A stretch of DNA of 57,634 bases. Origin: Chloroflexota bacterium. Its GTDB lineage: Bacteria > Chloroflexota > Dehalococcoidia > UBA2247 > RBG-13-53-26. Below are positions 49,228 through 57,634 of the stretch, in pieces (position 1 is the first letter of the stretch; every line of letters starts with the position of its first letter). A program made the position numbers and the translations under genes. The stretch is from NCBI GenBank assembly GCA_003551705.1, contig PUNJ01000105.1, positions 1 through 57,634 of the forward strand, given 5' to 3'. The notes below the pieces were generated by a model, which ran no database searches, was not told the DNA's origin, and saw nothing but the letters and a program-made list of their open reading frames with translations.

Positions 49228-50604
49228 ATGGATCAGGACCTTACGGGCAAACAAACCGAGCTGGTAGCCTGGATTCAAAAACAGATGCCCCATGCCACCG
49301 ACGTATCCATCTCGGAAATGGAGAAACCGGGTATGGGCCTCTCAAGCGAAACATACCTGCTGCATTTGCACTGGAAGGAGGGGGGCGTACCGAAGACTAC
49401 GGGAGCGGTACTTCGTGCGGCACCCCAAAGCCGGGGAATCTTCCCCGAGTATGATCTGGGCCTCCAATTCCGCATAATGCAGATTCTCCAGGCGAACACC
49501 GATGTGCCCGTTGCCGAGATGTTATGGTTGGAGGAGGACCCGGCCGTGCTGGGAGTGCCGTTCTTCCTGATGAAAAGGTTGGAGGGCGACGTTCCCCAGG
49601 ACTTCCCATCCTATCACGGCACAGGCATGTATTTCGAAGCGACACCCGAGATCCGGCGCAAGATGTGGTGGGACTCTCTTGACAAGCTGGTAAAGATTCA
49701 CAAACTCGACTGGAAGGGATTGGGGCTGGATTTCGTCGGCGTTCCCGGGCCGGGGATAGCGCCGGTTAAAAGACAAATCGATTATTGGGACCATCACCTC
49801 AAGTGGCTCAAGGAGACTCCTGAAGAGTCGCATCCCACCATGGAATCCACTCTGACCTGGCTGAAAGAGAACATGTACGAGCCGGAGCGGGTCACGCTAT
49901 GCTGGGGTGACTCTCGCATAGGCAATGCCCTCTTCAGCAGGCCGGACCGGGACGTACTGGCCATCATGGACTGGGAGATGGCCTTCCTTGGCGACCCGGA
50001 GGCGGACCTGGTCTGGTTCTACACCATAGACAAGCAGGCCAGCCGGGGCTACGGCCTGCGGCCCCTGGAAGGAACGCCAACCCAGGAGGAAGTGGTCGCC
50101 CGCTATGAGCAGCTTACCGGCTGGAAATCGAAAAACCTCGTCTACAATGAAGTCCTGGCCACCTTCAGGTTCGGACTGACCGTAATCGCCGCCATGAAGA
50201 ACTTGCGCAGCCGGGGGATCCCCATTCCTGACGAAATGCTACTTAACAACTTTCCCACGCAGCACTTGTCAAAGCTCCTGGGGCTGCCCTCGCCGGGACC
50301 CGATCAGTATGCTGAGGAAAAGGTAGACCCCAGCCAGGTTGTGGCCACAGTCCAGTTCCACTTCACGGGACCCAGCGGCTATGACTGGTACCTGCTCTCG
50401 GACAAGGGAAGCCTGTCCAAGCACACGGGCTGTGTGGACAATCCCACTTGCACCATAAAGGTTTCGCCTGAGGACTGGAAGGCTATCCAGAGCGGTGATC
50501 TGAACCGGTTGGAGGCCTGGTCAGCCGGAAGATTGGTAACGGAAGGCGATCACGGATTACTGTCCTTCTTGGAAGCCGACATAGCCAAGTACAGCCAGAT
50601 GTAG
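49228..50604 (+). CDS. APH-family phosphotransferase fused to SCP2 sterol-carrier domain
   Basis: Kinase motifs LCWGDSRIGN and IMDWEMAFLGDPEADL; C-terminal SCP2-like YDWYLLSDKGSLSKHTGCVDNPTCTIKVSPEDWKAIQSGDLNRLEAWSAGRLVTEGDHGLL. Confidence 0.82.
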   Translation: MDQDLTGKQTELVAWIQKQMPHATDVSISEMEKPGMGLSSETYLLHLHWKEGGVPKTTGAVLRAAPQSRGIFPEYDLGLQFRIMQILQANTDVPVAEMLWLEEDPAVLGVPFFLMKRLEGDVPQDFPSYHGTGMYFEATPEIRRKMWWDSLDKLVKIHKLDWKGLGLDFVGVPGPGIAPVKRQIDYWDHHLKWLKETPEESHPTMESTLTWLKENMYEPERVTLCWGDSRIGNALFSRPDRDVLAIMDWEMAFLGDPEADLVWFYTIDKQASRGYGLRPLEGTPTQEEVVARYEQLTGWKSKNLVYNEVLATFRFGLTVIAAMKNLRSRGIPIPDEMLLNNFPTQHLSKLLGLPSPGPDQYAEEKVDPSQVVATVQFHFTGPSGYDWYLLSDKGSLSKHTGCVDNPTCTIKVSPEDWKAIQSGDLNRLEAWSAGRLVTEGDHGLLSFLEADIAKYSQM

Positions 50605-50633
50605 ACCCGGGGTGCATCACGATACGCCCCCCT

Positions 50634-50680
50634 GGCCGATGGGGTACCACCTTACCCCATCGGCCACTCCTTTTGTTCCT
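50634..50680 (+). terminator. Rho-independent-type terminator
   Basis: GGCCGATGGGGTA-CCACCT-TACCCCATCGGCC (13 perfect bp) then ACTCCTTTTGTTCCT. Confidence 0.85.
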
Positions 50681-50719
50681 TGTTTCGACCATGAGGATGG
50701 TAGCTGTGCCGAGAGCATA

Positions 50720-50770
50720 GGTGGCGGACAAGGGGGGCCCGCCCCTACGGGAGTAGCGTCCCCGCCTGAC
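50720..50770. repeat. Candidate REP-like GC-rich inverted element
   Basis: GGTGGCGGACAAGGGGGGCCCGCCCCTACGGGAGTAGCGTCCCCGCCT in non-coding gap. Confidence 0.35.
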
Positions 50771-50884
50771 CGCGTAATGCAATTTCGCGGGTAAGGTGGC
50801 CTGAACGGCATGAGCACTCGGCAACATGGTCGATGTGAGGGGCGTCCTTGGGTATCGGACCCAACCTGACCTTGGGCTACGCTG

Positions 50885-52396
50885 CTAGCTGCTCCTGGCC
50901 GGCTCCGGCGCGCCTGCGGCCAAGGACTCCTTCTTCTTGTGGGGAACCGAGAACTCCCGTTCGATGGCCTCGCGGTGAATGGAATTCATGGCACAGAAGG
51001 GAATCAGCCTCGCCTTCGTCTGCTTGTCCAGAACACCGTAATGCAGGCAGCAATGATGTGCTCGATCAACATCAAAGTTGTACGGGTCCATGAAGTGCAT
51101 GGTCGAGATGGTCAGCCAGTTGTTCGGCATCCAGTCCTCGGTCATATGCCGGTAGGCCTTGTAGTTCTTGGCAGCAATGACAGGCAGAAACTTGAGCCAC
51201 AACCTGGGACTCACATACTTAAGAAAGCCCAGGGCCAATTCATACTGCAAGCGGAGCCTGCCTGTATGCTTGGCCAAAACCGTCTTCATATGGTCGTAGA
51301 AGAGATCATTCTTGACATGTCGAACGATAGGCTTCAGCTTTCCCTTTTCCACAGAGACCATGGTTATAACGCCGCAATGGGGGTGCGGAGCAGCATCGAC
51401 CCTGGTGGGACTCAGTTTGGTTATCATCTTGCCCAGGGTATTGTTCATGGGCAGGGAATAGAAATCGCTCCGTAACAACTCGCCGCCTGTCTGCTCTTCA
51501 CAGAGTCGTGTAATGTCGGACACCGTAATTCGCTTGTTCCTCAGGTCCTGTAATTCAATCCGACCCGAGAAGCTGGCTGGCTGGAAAACGAGGTGTTTGA
51601 CGATATCCGAATTCTCCGCAGCGAACCTGACCATATCTCCAACCTGGTGATCGTTGATAGACTTGACCAGGGTAGGCACGAGGACAACCTTTTTGAAACC
51701 AATCTTGCGGGCGTTCTCCAACACCTTCTGCTTCACAGGCCAAAGGTCGCGTCCGCGTATGTGCATGTAGGGTTCGGCCGACATACCGTCAAATTGCAGA
51801 TAAAGGTATACATTGAGATCACAGAACTTCTTGAAATAATCGATATCCTCCGCAAACCGTATCCCATTGGTAGCCAGGAGGGTATAATCATAACCCAGTT
51901 CCCTTTCCATGGCTATGATGTCCAGCAGGTCCTCTCTCAGCGTGGGCTCGCCCCCGCTGTGCTGTACACCGTTTACACGGACCGGGTGGTTCACTTCCTG
52001 GGTGTATTCCAGGATCTGTCTGATCTGGTCCTTGGTAGGCTCATACAGATATTCGTCCGCAAGAGCAGCGGAAAAACAGACAGGACACTTCAGGTTGCAC
52101 CTGTTGGTCAGGTCCATGATCAACAACGTGGTGTGCGATTTGTGGTTGAAGCAAATGCCACAGTCCAGTGGACAACCTAGCTTCGACTCCAAGGGCTGCC
52201 CGACGCACCGACCGTCATCTAGGTATTTCCCTGCCTTGAGGTATTGGTCATATTCACTCCAGATGATGTCCTCATAATTGCCATGCTCCGGACAGGACTT
52301 CTTCATGATGACCTGTCCATCGATCTCCCAGAGTTGCGCGTCAATGACCTTCAGATCTTCGGGACAAATGGATCGCGTCTCGCTTAGCAGCTTCAT
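50885..52396 (-). CDS. Radical SAM protein of the tetraether synthase (Tes/MJ0619)-like group
   Basis: MDLTNRCNLKCPVCF (CxxxCxxC), SCPEHG, LGCPLDCGICFNHKSHTTL, NGVQHSGGEPTLREDL, C-terminal HHCCLHYGVLD...IPFCAMNSIHRE. Confidence 0.75.
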   Translation of the reverse strand: MKLLSETRSICPEDLKVIDAQLWEIDGQVIMKKSCPEHGNYEDIIWSEYDQYLKAGKYLDDGRCVGQPLESKLGCPLDCGICFNHKSHTTLLIMDLTNRCNLKCPVCFSAALADEYLYEPTKDQIRQILEYTQEVNHPVRVNGVQHSGGEPTLREDLLDIIAMERELGYDYTLLATNGIRFAEDIDYFKKFCDLNVYLYLQFDGMSAEPYMHIRGRDLWPVKQKVLENARKIGFKKVVLVPTLVKSINDHQVGDMVRFAAENSDIVKHLVFQPASFSGRIELQDLRNKRITVSDITRLCEEQTGGELLRSDFYSLPMNNTLGKMITKLSPTRVDAAPHPHCGVITMVSVEKGKLKPIVRHVKNDLFYDHMKTVLAKHTGRLRLQYELALGFLKYVSPRLWLKFLPVIAAKNYKAYRHMTEDWMPNNWLTISTMHFMDPYNFDVDRAHHCCLHYGVLDKQTKARLIPFCAMNSIHREAIEREFSVPHKKKESLAAGAPEPARSS

Positions 52397-52425
52397 TAGC
52401 TCCTCCCACGCTAGCTAGAGTAGTT

Positions 52426-52449
52426 GATAAGCCCTTTGATAAGCCCTTT
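52426..52449 (-). repeat. Tandem 12-mer GATAAGCCCTTT x2
   Basis: Two perfect adjacent copies in the leader of the radical SAM gene. Confidence 0.8.
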
Positions 52450-52468
52450 TGCCTGGTCAGGCACGATG

Positions 52469-52497
52469 AACCTAACACACAAATTCGCAAATGTCAA
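52469..52497 (-). promoter_or_regulatory. Sigma70-like promoter for the radical SAM gene
   Basis: Minus strand TTGACA - 17 bp - TAGGTT. Confidence 0.6.
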
Positions 52498-52560
52498 CGA
52501 TCCGGTCTTCAGCGATTGAGGGTTTTGCTTCCCTTCAAACGGTCTAATATACTTGTCGCG

Positions 52561-53385
52561 ATGCCCGATCTGTATGTAGTAGCCACTCCCATCGGAAATC
52601 TCGAGGACGTCACCTTCCGAGCCGTTCGCATCTTGAAGGAGGTGCCACTCATTGCCGCCGAGGATACCCGCAAGACCAGGCGGCTGCTGGCCGCCTATGA
52701 CATCAAGACACGCCTGATCAGCTATCACGAGCACAGCACGAAATCCAAACTGGACCATCTCCTGGAATGGTTGCAAGACCAGGACTTGGCGCTTGTTTCG
52801 GAGGCGGGCATGCCTGGTATAAGCGATCCAGGGTACGAACTTATCGCCGCTGCCATCGGGCAGGGGACTACCGTCGTGCCCATACCTGGCCCGTCGGCCC
52901 TGATCGCCGCCCTGGCGGCGTCAGGACTACCTGCAGAGCAATTCACGTATACCGGTTTTCTTCCCCGAAAAGCGGGGGAGAGAGAACAATTGCTCAAGTC
53001 CGTGACCTCCGAACCGAGAACCCTGGTCATGTACGAAGCACCCCACCGCCTGACAGCCACCCTCAAGTCACTACTTGACATCCTTGGAGACAGGAACATC
53101 ACGGTGGCAAGGGAGTTGACCAAAATCCATGAAGAGTTCTTCCGGGGTACCGTAAGGCAAGCCTTGGACCATTTCCGGGAACCCAGGGGAGAGTTCACCC
53201 TCGTAATTCAAGGTTCCAAGTCCCCAACGGGAGCCATTTCTTTGGCCGAAGTCGAAGATAGACTCCGCCAACTGCATCGCGAAGGCGTACCAGCCAAGAA
53301 AGCCGTCGCCGAGGTGACAGAAGCAAGCAGGTTCCCCAAGAACCAGGTCTACCAGGCCTGGTTGCGGGTAAAGGAAACATCATAA
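52561..53385 (+). CDS. rsmI: 16S rRNA (cytidine 1402-2'-O)-methyltransferase
   Basis: LYVVATPIGNLEDVTFRAVRILKEVPLIAAEDTRKTRRLL, SEAGMPGISDPGYELI. Confidence 0.95.
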   Translation: MPDLYVVATPIGNLEDVTFRAVRILKEVPLIAAEDTRKTRRLLAAYDIKTRLISYHEHSTKSKLDHLLEWLQDQDLALVSEAGMPGISDPGYELIAAAIGQGTTVVPIPGPSALIAALAASGLPAEQFTYTGFLPRKAGEREQLLKSVTSEPRTLVMYEAPHRLTATLKSLLDILGDRNITVARELTKIHEEFFRGTVRQALDHFREPRGEFTLVIQGSKSPTGAISLAEVEDRLRQLHREGVPAKKAVAEVTEASRFPKNQVYQAWLRVKETS

Positions 53386-53448
53386 GGGTGCTCCACAAAG
53401 AAGCCGGTATTCCATCTGCGACTCGTACTTGGAGGGCGACAGGCAGAA

Positions 53449-53477
53449 TTGATTTCATTCAGCTCGGCAATTATGGT
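53449..53477 (+). promoter_or_regulatory. Sigma70-like promoter upstream of metG
   Basis: TTGATT - 17 bp - TATGGT. Confidence 0.5.
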
Positions 53478-53499
53478 AAAATCGCTGTGAGGTTCTTAG

Positions 53500-55218
53500 T
53501 TGTCGGAGCGAATCTTCATAGGCGTTGCCTGGCCATATGCCAACGGTTCCCTGCACCTGGGTCATATCGCCGGTGCATATCTACCAGCCGACATCTTTGC
53601 CCGATATCATCGCGCCAAGGGTAACGAGGTGCTCATGGTCTCGGGTAGTGACCAGCACGGTACGCCCATCACTATCAAGGCTGACCAGGAGGGCAAGACC
53701 CCGGCGGAAATCGCCGAAAGGTATCACAGGGAATTCCTCATATCATGGGCCAAACTCGGTGTCGAATTCGATCTCTTCACTGCCACGGAAACTGAAAATC
53801 ATACCCTTGTTGTGCATAACGTCTTTCTCCAGCTTCTCAACAAAGGTCATATCTATCTGAGCAACATGTCCCTGCCCTATTGTCCGCGCTGTGCGCGATT
53901 CCTGCCGGATAGATATGTGGAGGGCAAATGTCCCTACTGTAGTTTCGCCGATGCCCGGGGAGACCAGTGCGACGGTTGTGGCAAACCCATGAACTACGCC
54001 GATCTCATCGGTCCTCGTTGCCGCATCTGCGGTGAAGTCCCTGAACCTCGTGAATCGGAGCATTTCTTCCTTCGTCTGAGTGCGTTTCAGGATGAACTGC
54101 TGGCATGGGTTAAGAAGCAGACACACTGGAGACCGAATGTTCTGAACTTCACCCTGCGTTACATTGAAGATGGCCTCAGGGACAGGGCCATCACGCGGGA
54201 TATGGAATGGGGTATCCCAATACCCCTGCCGGGATTCGATCAGAAACGGATTTACGTATGGTTTGATGCCGTTATCGGCTATCTGTCGGCCAGCGTCGAA
54301 TGGGCGAGAATCCAGGGAGACGAGGAAAAATGGCGCCCCTTCTGGCAGGACGAACAATGTCGCTCCTATTACTTCATCGGTAAGGACAATATTCCTTTCC
54401 ATACCATGATTTGGCCGGCGATGCTGCTGGGCTACGGGGGCATGAATCTGCCATACGATGTGCCGGCCAATGAATTCCTTACTGTGGAGAGCAGGCAACT
54501 GTCCACCAGCCGCAACTGGGCTGTGTGGGTCCCCGATTATCTGGACCGTTACGACCCCGACCCACTACGTTATGCGCTGGCCGCCAACATGCCTGAAACG
54601 GGTGATTCCGATTTCTCCTGGCGCGAGTATGTACGACGTAACAATGACGAGCTTCTCGCTAATTACGGAAACCTGGTCCACCGCGTACTGACTTTCACAA
54701 CCAAGCACTTCGGCGATAGCATACCGGTCCCCGATGGTCTGGACGCTGCTGACCGGACACTCCTGTCCAGGACAGAGTCAATATTTGATACAGTCGATAG
54801 CCTGTTGGACCATTGCCGCTTCAGAGAGGCTGTCAGGATCGCCATGGCACTGGCCCAGGATGCCAACCGCTACCTTGAGGAGACTTCGCCTTGGAAGAGC
54901 ATCAAGACCGATAGACAAAAGACTGCCAACTCCTTATTCACGGTCTTGTCGGTGATTTCCAATTTGAGGCTTATCTTATATCCTTTCCTGCCCTTTACCT
55001 CACAGAAACTTCACCAGCTTTTGGGCTACGAAGGCCGTGTCAAAGAAGTTCCCTGGAGGTACCATGAATTACCGCCCGAGCAGAAGCTTGCAGCGCCCGA
55101 GCCGCTGTTTGTCAAGCTGGACGATTGCATAATCGAACAGGAAATGGACCGAATGGGTACAGTCTCCACATTAGGCAACACCCCTGCAGGTCTGGGGAAA
55201 GGAGAGCTTTGTCAGTAG
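53500..55218 (+). CDS. metG: Methionyl-tRNA synthetase
   Basis: GVAWPYANGSLHLGHIAGAYLPADIFARY, Zn-knuckle Cys pairs, VWFDAVIGYLSAS; TTG start. Confidence 0.93.
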   Translation: MSERIFIGVAWPYANGSLHLGHIAGAYLPADIFARYHRAKGNEVLMVSGSDQHGTPITIKADQEGKTPAEIAERYHREFLISWAKLGVEFDLFTATETENHTLVVHNVFLQLLNKGHIYLSNMSLPYCPRCARFLPDRYVEGKCPYCSFADARGDQCDGCGKPMNYADLIGPRCRICGEVPEPRESEHFFLRLSAFQDELLAWVKKQTHWRPNVLNFTLRYIEDGLRDRAITRDMEWGIPIPLPGFDQKRIYVWFDAVIGYLSASVEWARIQGDEEKWRPFWQDEQCRSYYFIGKDNIPFHTMIWPAMLLGYGGMNLPYDVPANEFLTVESRQLSTSRNWAVWVPDYLDRYDPDPLRYALAANMPETGDSDFSWREYVRRNNDELLANYGNLVHRVLTFTTKHFGDSIPVPDGLDAADRTLLSRTESIFDTVDSLLDHCRFREAVRIAMALAQDANRYLEETSPWKSIKTDRQKTANSLFTVLSVISNLRLILYPFLPFTSQKLHQLLGYEGRVKEVPWRYHELPPEQKLAAPEPLFVKLDDCIIEQEMDRMGTVSTLGNTPAGLGKGELCQ

Positions 55219-56162
55219 AGACTATTTATCAGCCCGTTCTGCCCCAGATGGCTATGGTCGAGGACAAAATCCTGGAAGTAGCCAATGAAGCTCCAACGGA
55301 CCTGGTGGAACAACTTAGCTATGTTCTCAAGAACGGCGGCAAGCGCCTGAGACCCGCGCTTACCCTCCTGTCAGGCAAGTTCTACCAATACAACGTAGAA
55401 CAGCTCCTATACACGGCCGCAGCCATTGAGGTCCTTCACACGGCTACGCTTGTGCATGACGACACAGTGGACGAGTCCAATTTGCGCCGGGGGCGGCTGA
55501 GCTTACACTGTCTCTGGGGAAACTCGAATGCTGTGCTGTTGGGGGACTATCTGTTTGCAGCTTCCGCCCGCATGACCGCCGAGACCGGAAACCTGCGCGT
55601 CATCAAGCTGTTTTCGGATACTCTGATGGCAATTTGCTGCGGGGAGCTTCAGGAATCCCTGAACCCCTTCAATAGGAACCGGGACTGCTATTTGCAGGCC
55701 ATAGGCAACAAGACAGCTTCACTCATATCTGCAGCTACCGAGTCTGGCGCAATCCTGAGCGAAGCCCCTGAAGAGGTCATCCAGGCCCTCAAAGGATATG
55801 GGTATGATCTCGGGATGGCCTTCCAGATTGTCGATGATATATTGGACTTCACCGGAGAGAAAGAGACCTTGGGCAAGCCGGTAGCCAGTGATCTGGCCCG
55901 CGGCATATTCACGTTACCCGTCATCATGATGCTGGAACGTCCCGAATCGAACGGAATCGCCGACCTTCTTGGACAGAACTTTGATGAAGGAGCTGACAGG
56001 CTAATAGGGATGATCCAGGACTCTTCCGTAATCGATGAGTGCTATCGGGTGGTCCATGCCTTCTGTGATCGTGCCCGCTCCGCCCTTGACCATCTGCCAA
56101 GGAATCCTGTCTACGACTCGCTCCACCATCTGGCTGACTTCGTTACAGAACGCAACCGCTAG
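55209..56162 (+). CDS. Polyprenyl (all-trans) diphosphate synthase
   Basis: GGKRLRPALTLL, HDDTVDESNLRRGR (FARM), DDILDFTGE (SARM); TTG start overlapping metG. Confidence 0.9.
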   Translation: MSVETIYQPVLPQMAMVEDKILEVANEAPTDLVEQLSYVLKNGGKRLRPALTLLSGKFYQYNVEQLLYTAAAIEVLHTATLVHDDTVDESNLRRGRLSLHCLWGNSNAVLLGDYLFAASARMTAETGNLRVIKLFSDTLMAICCGELQESLNPFNRNRDCYLQAIGNKTASLISAATESGAILSEAPEEVIQALKGYGYDLGMAFQIVDDILDFTGEKETLGKPVASDLARGIFTLPVIMMLERPESNGIADLLGQNFDEGADRLIGMIQDSSVIDECYRVVHAFCDRARSALDHLPRNPVYDSLHHLADFVTERNR

Positions 56163-56230
56163 ACCGAGACGTTGCTGGACGAATACAACCCTACATGGCT
56201 TCTAATGGGTCGGGGGGACAGCAATCGAGG

Positions 56231-56617
56231 TTACTCTGTAACCTCTTTCTCCCAGAGTGGCGTCACCTCTTTGAAGCGATCGAGCGCGAACTGGGCGGCC
56301 TCGAAGGCCTGCTGACGATGCACGGATGATATGGCAAACACGGAGGTCAGCTCTCCAACCTCAAGCCTGCCCAATCGATGGGAAATAGCCACCTTGCCTA
56401 TATCAAAACGGGCTTTCAATTCGTCAGCTATCTCCTGCAGCTTGCTCCGGGCCAGACCCTCTGCTCCAAGATCGTAGTCAAGACAGACTACCTTCTTGCC
56501 GTCGTTCGAGACCGCGCGCACAGACCCAACAAAGACAACCGTGGCACCGTAGGTCCTGTCTCGCACCTTGCCTATATTTACATCCGGGCGCAACGGCTCT
56601 CTGCTAATCTCTATCAT
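56231..56617 (-). CDS. moaE: Molybdopterin synthase catalytic subunit MoaE
   Basis: TYGATVVFVGSVRAVSNDGKKVVCLDYD, ISHRLGRLEVGE, FKEVTPLWEKE. Confidence 0.88.
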   Translation of the reverse strand: MIEISREPLRPDVNIGKVRDRTYGATVVFVGSVRAVSNDGKKVVCLDYDLGAEGLARSKLQEIADELKARFDIGKVAISHRLGRLEVGELTSVFAISSVHRQQAFEAAQFALDRFKEVTPLWEKEVTE

Positions 56618-57634
56618 GAGACGTTCGCTCCATTGCCGGATACTTCTCCCAGGTCTTCGGGGACGGGATCATTGAACAGAGATTCCAGGACCTCGCCTTC
56701 AAGGCTCTCGTCGACCATGAGCCGGTTGGCCATCCAGGTAAGCCGTTCCTTCTCTGCTTGCAAGATTGAATAGGCTGCTTCCCGGGCCTTTGCTATGAAT
56801 GACTGGACTTCCTCATCGATCTCCTGCGCAACCTTGTCACCGTAGTCCCTCTGCTCGGAAATCTCCTTACCGAGGAATATCAGCTCTTCCTTGGTACCGA
56901 AGCTGCGCGGTCCCAGCTTTTCACTCATGCCATAAGCCGTCACCATCCGCCGGGCCAGCTTGGTGGCACGCCCGATATCATCGGAAGCTCCCGTTGTGAG
57001 TTCGTTAAAGATAAAGGATTCAGCAACGTGACCCGCCAGAGTCACCGCGAGAATGTCGTTGAATTGCGAACGGGTCCACAGGTGCCGGTCTTCAACAGGC
57101 AGCAATCTGGTATAGCCCCCCATTCTGCCCCTGGCCACTACAGAGACCTTGTGGACCGGGTCTGCATTAGGCAGTCTCTTGGCCACCAGAGCATGACCTG
57201 CCTCATGAAAGGCAATCATGAGCTTTTCTGTCTGGTTTATGACCCTGCCCTTCTTCTCAGGTCCGGCGATAACCCGGTCAACAGCATCTTCAAATTCATG
57301 AAGGCTGATGGTCTTCTTGCCGCGCCTTGCCGCCAGGATGGCCGCTTCATTGACCAGGTTTGCCAGGTCCGCCCCGCTGAAGCCAGGCGTCTGTTTGGCA
57401 ATAACTCCGACATCAACTGTTTCATCCAGAGGTTTGCCCCTGACATGGACGCTGAGTATACCCTTCCGTCCATTGATATCGGGGCTGTCCAGGATCACCT
57501 GCCTGTCAAACCTCCCCGGCCTGAGCAACGCCGGGTCCAGGATATCGGGCCGGTTTGTGGCCGCAAGAACGATGATGTTGGTGGTGGTGTCGAAACCGTC
57601 CATCTCCACGAGTATCTGGTTAAGCGTCTGCTCT
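56614..57634 (-). CDS. ftsH: ATP-dependent zinc metalloprotease FtsH, C-terminal part (truncated by window edge)
   Basis: AATNRPDILDPALLRPGRFDRQV, AFHEAGHALVA. Confidence 0.95.
   Translation of the reverse strand, partial: EQTLNQILVEMDGFDTTTNIIVLAATNRPDILDPALLRPGRFDRQVILDSPDINGRKGILSVHVRGKPLDETVDVGVIAKQTPGFSGADLANLVNEAAILAARRGKKTISLHEFEDAVDRVIAGPEKKGRVINQTEKLMIAFHEAGHALVAKRLPNADPVHKVSVVARGRMGGYTRLLPVEDRHLWTRSQFNDILAVTLAGHVAESFIFNELTTGASDDIGRATKLARRMVTAYGMSEKLGPRSFGTKEELIFLGKEISEQRDYGDKVAQEIDEEVQSFIAKAREAAYSILQAEKERLTWMANRLMVDESLEGEVLESLFNDPVPEDLGEVSGNGANVS

Noticed and set aside
1-57634. CRISPR arrays, prophage, transposases or integrons
   Set aside because: No regularly spaced repeats and no transposase, integrase or phage structural proteins among the ORFs

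Overview
The window appears to be a chromosomal segment from an uncultivated-type bacterium. The gene content suggests Chloroflexota/Dehalococcoidia, but that is an inference. Most of it is housekeeping: thrS with an upstream tRNA-Val(GAC), ftsK, a type-4 uracil-DNA glycosylase, a dense run hslU-rpsB-tsf-pyrH-frr-uppS-cdsA-dxr-rseP-ispG-proS, ade, yraN-rnhB-mnmA-tmk, pdxS, rsmI, metG, a polyprenyl synthase, moaE and partial ftsH. I see no mobile elements, CRISPR arrays or rRNA. The accessory part, about 37.1-52.4 kb, is the most interesting. It holds a geranylgeranyl-reductase-like flavoprotein and a CrtC/AttH lipocalin-like protein. It also holds a soluble hybrid histidine kinase fused to REC and an OmpR-type DNA-binding domain. 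A compact operon follows: molybdopterin oxidoreductase, FeS subunit, two tandem 364-aa lipocalin-like paralogs with an ERDHSWGIR motif, a Cys-rich 4Fe-4S protein, and an APH-kinase/SCP2 fusion, ending at a perfect 13-bp-stem terminator. Convergent to this is a radical SAM protein with the layout of the tetraether synthase (Tes/MJ0619) group. I propose the molybdoenzyme operon as a candidate undescribed pathway acting on a hydrophobic (terpenoid/sterol/lipid-like) substrate. All family calls come from reading motifs; no database search was run.
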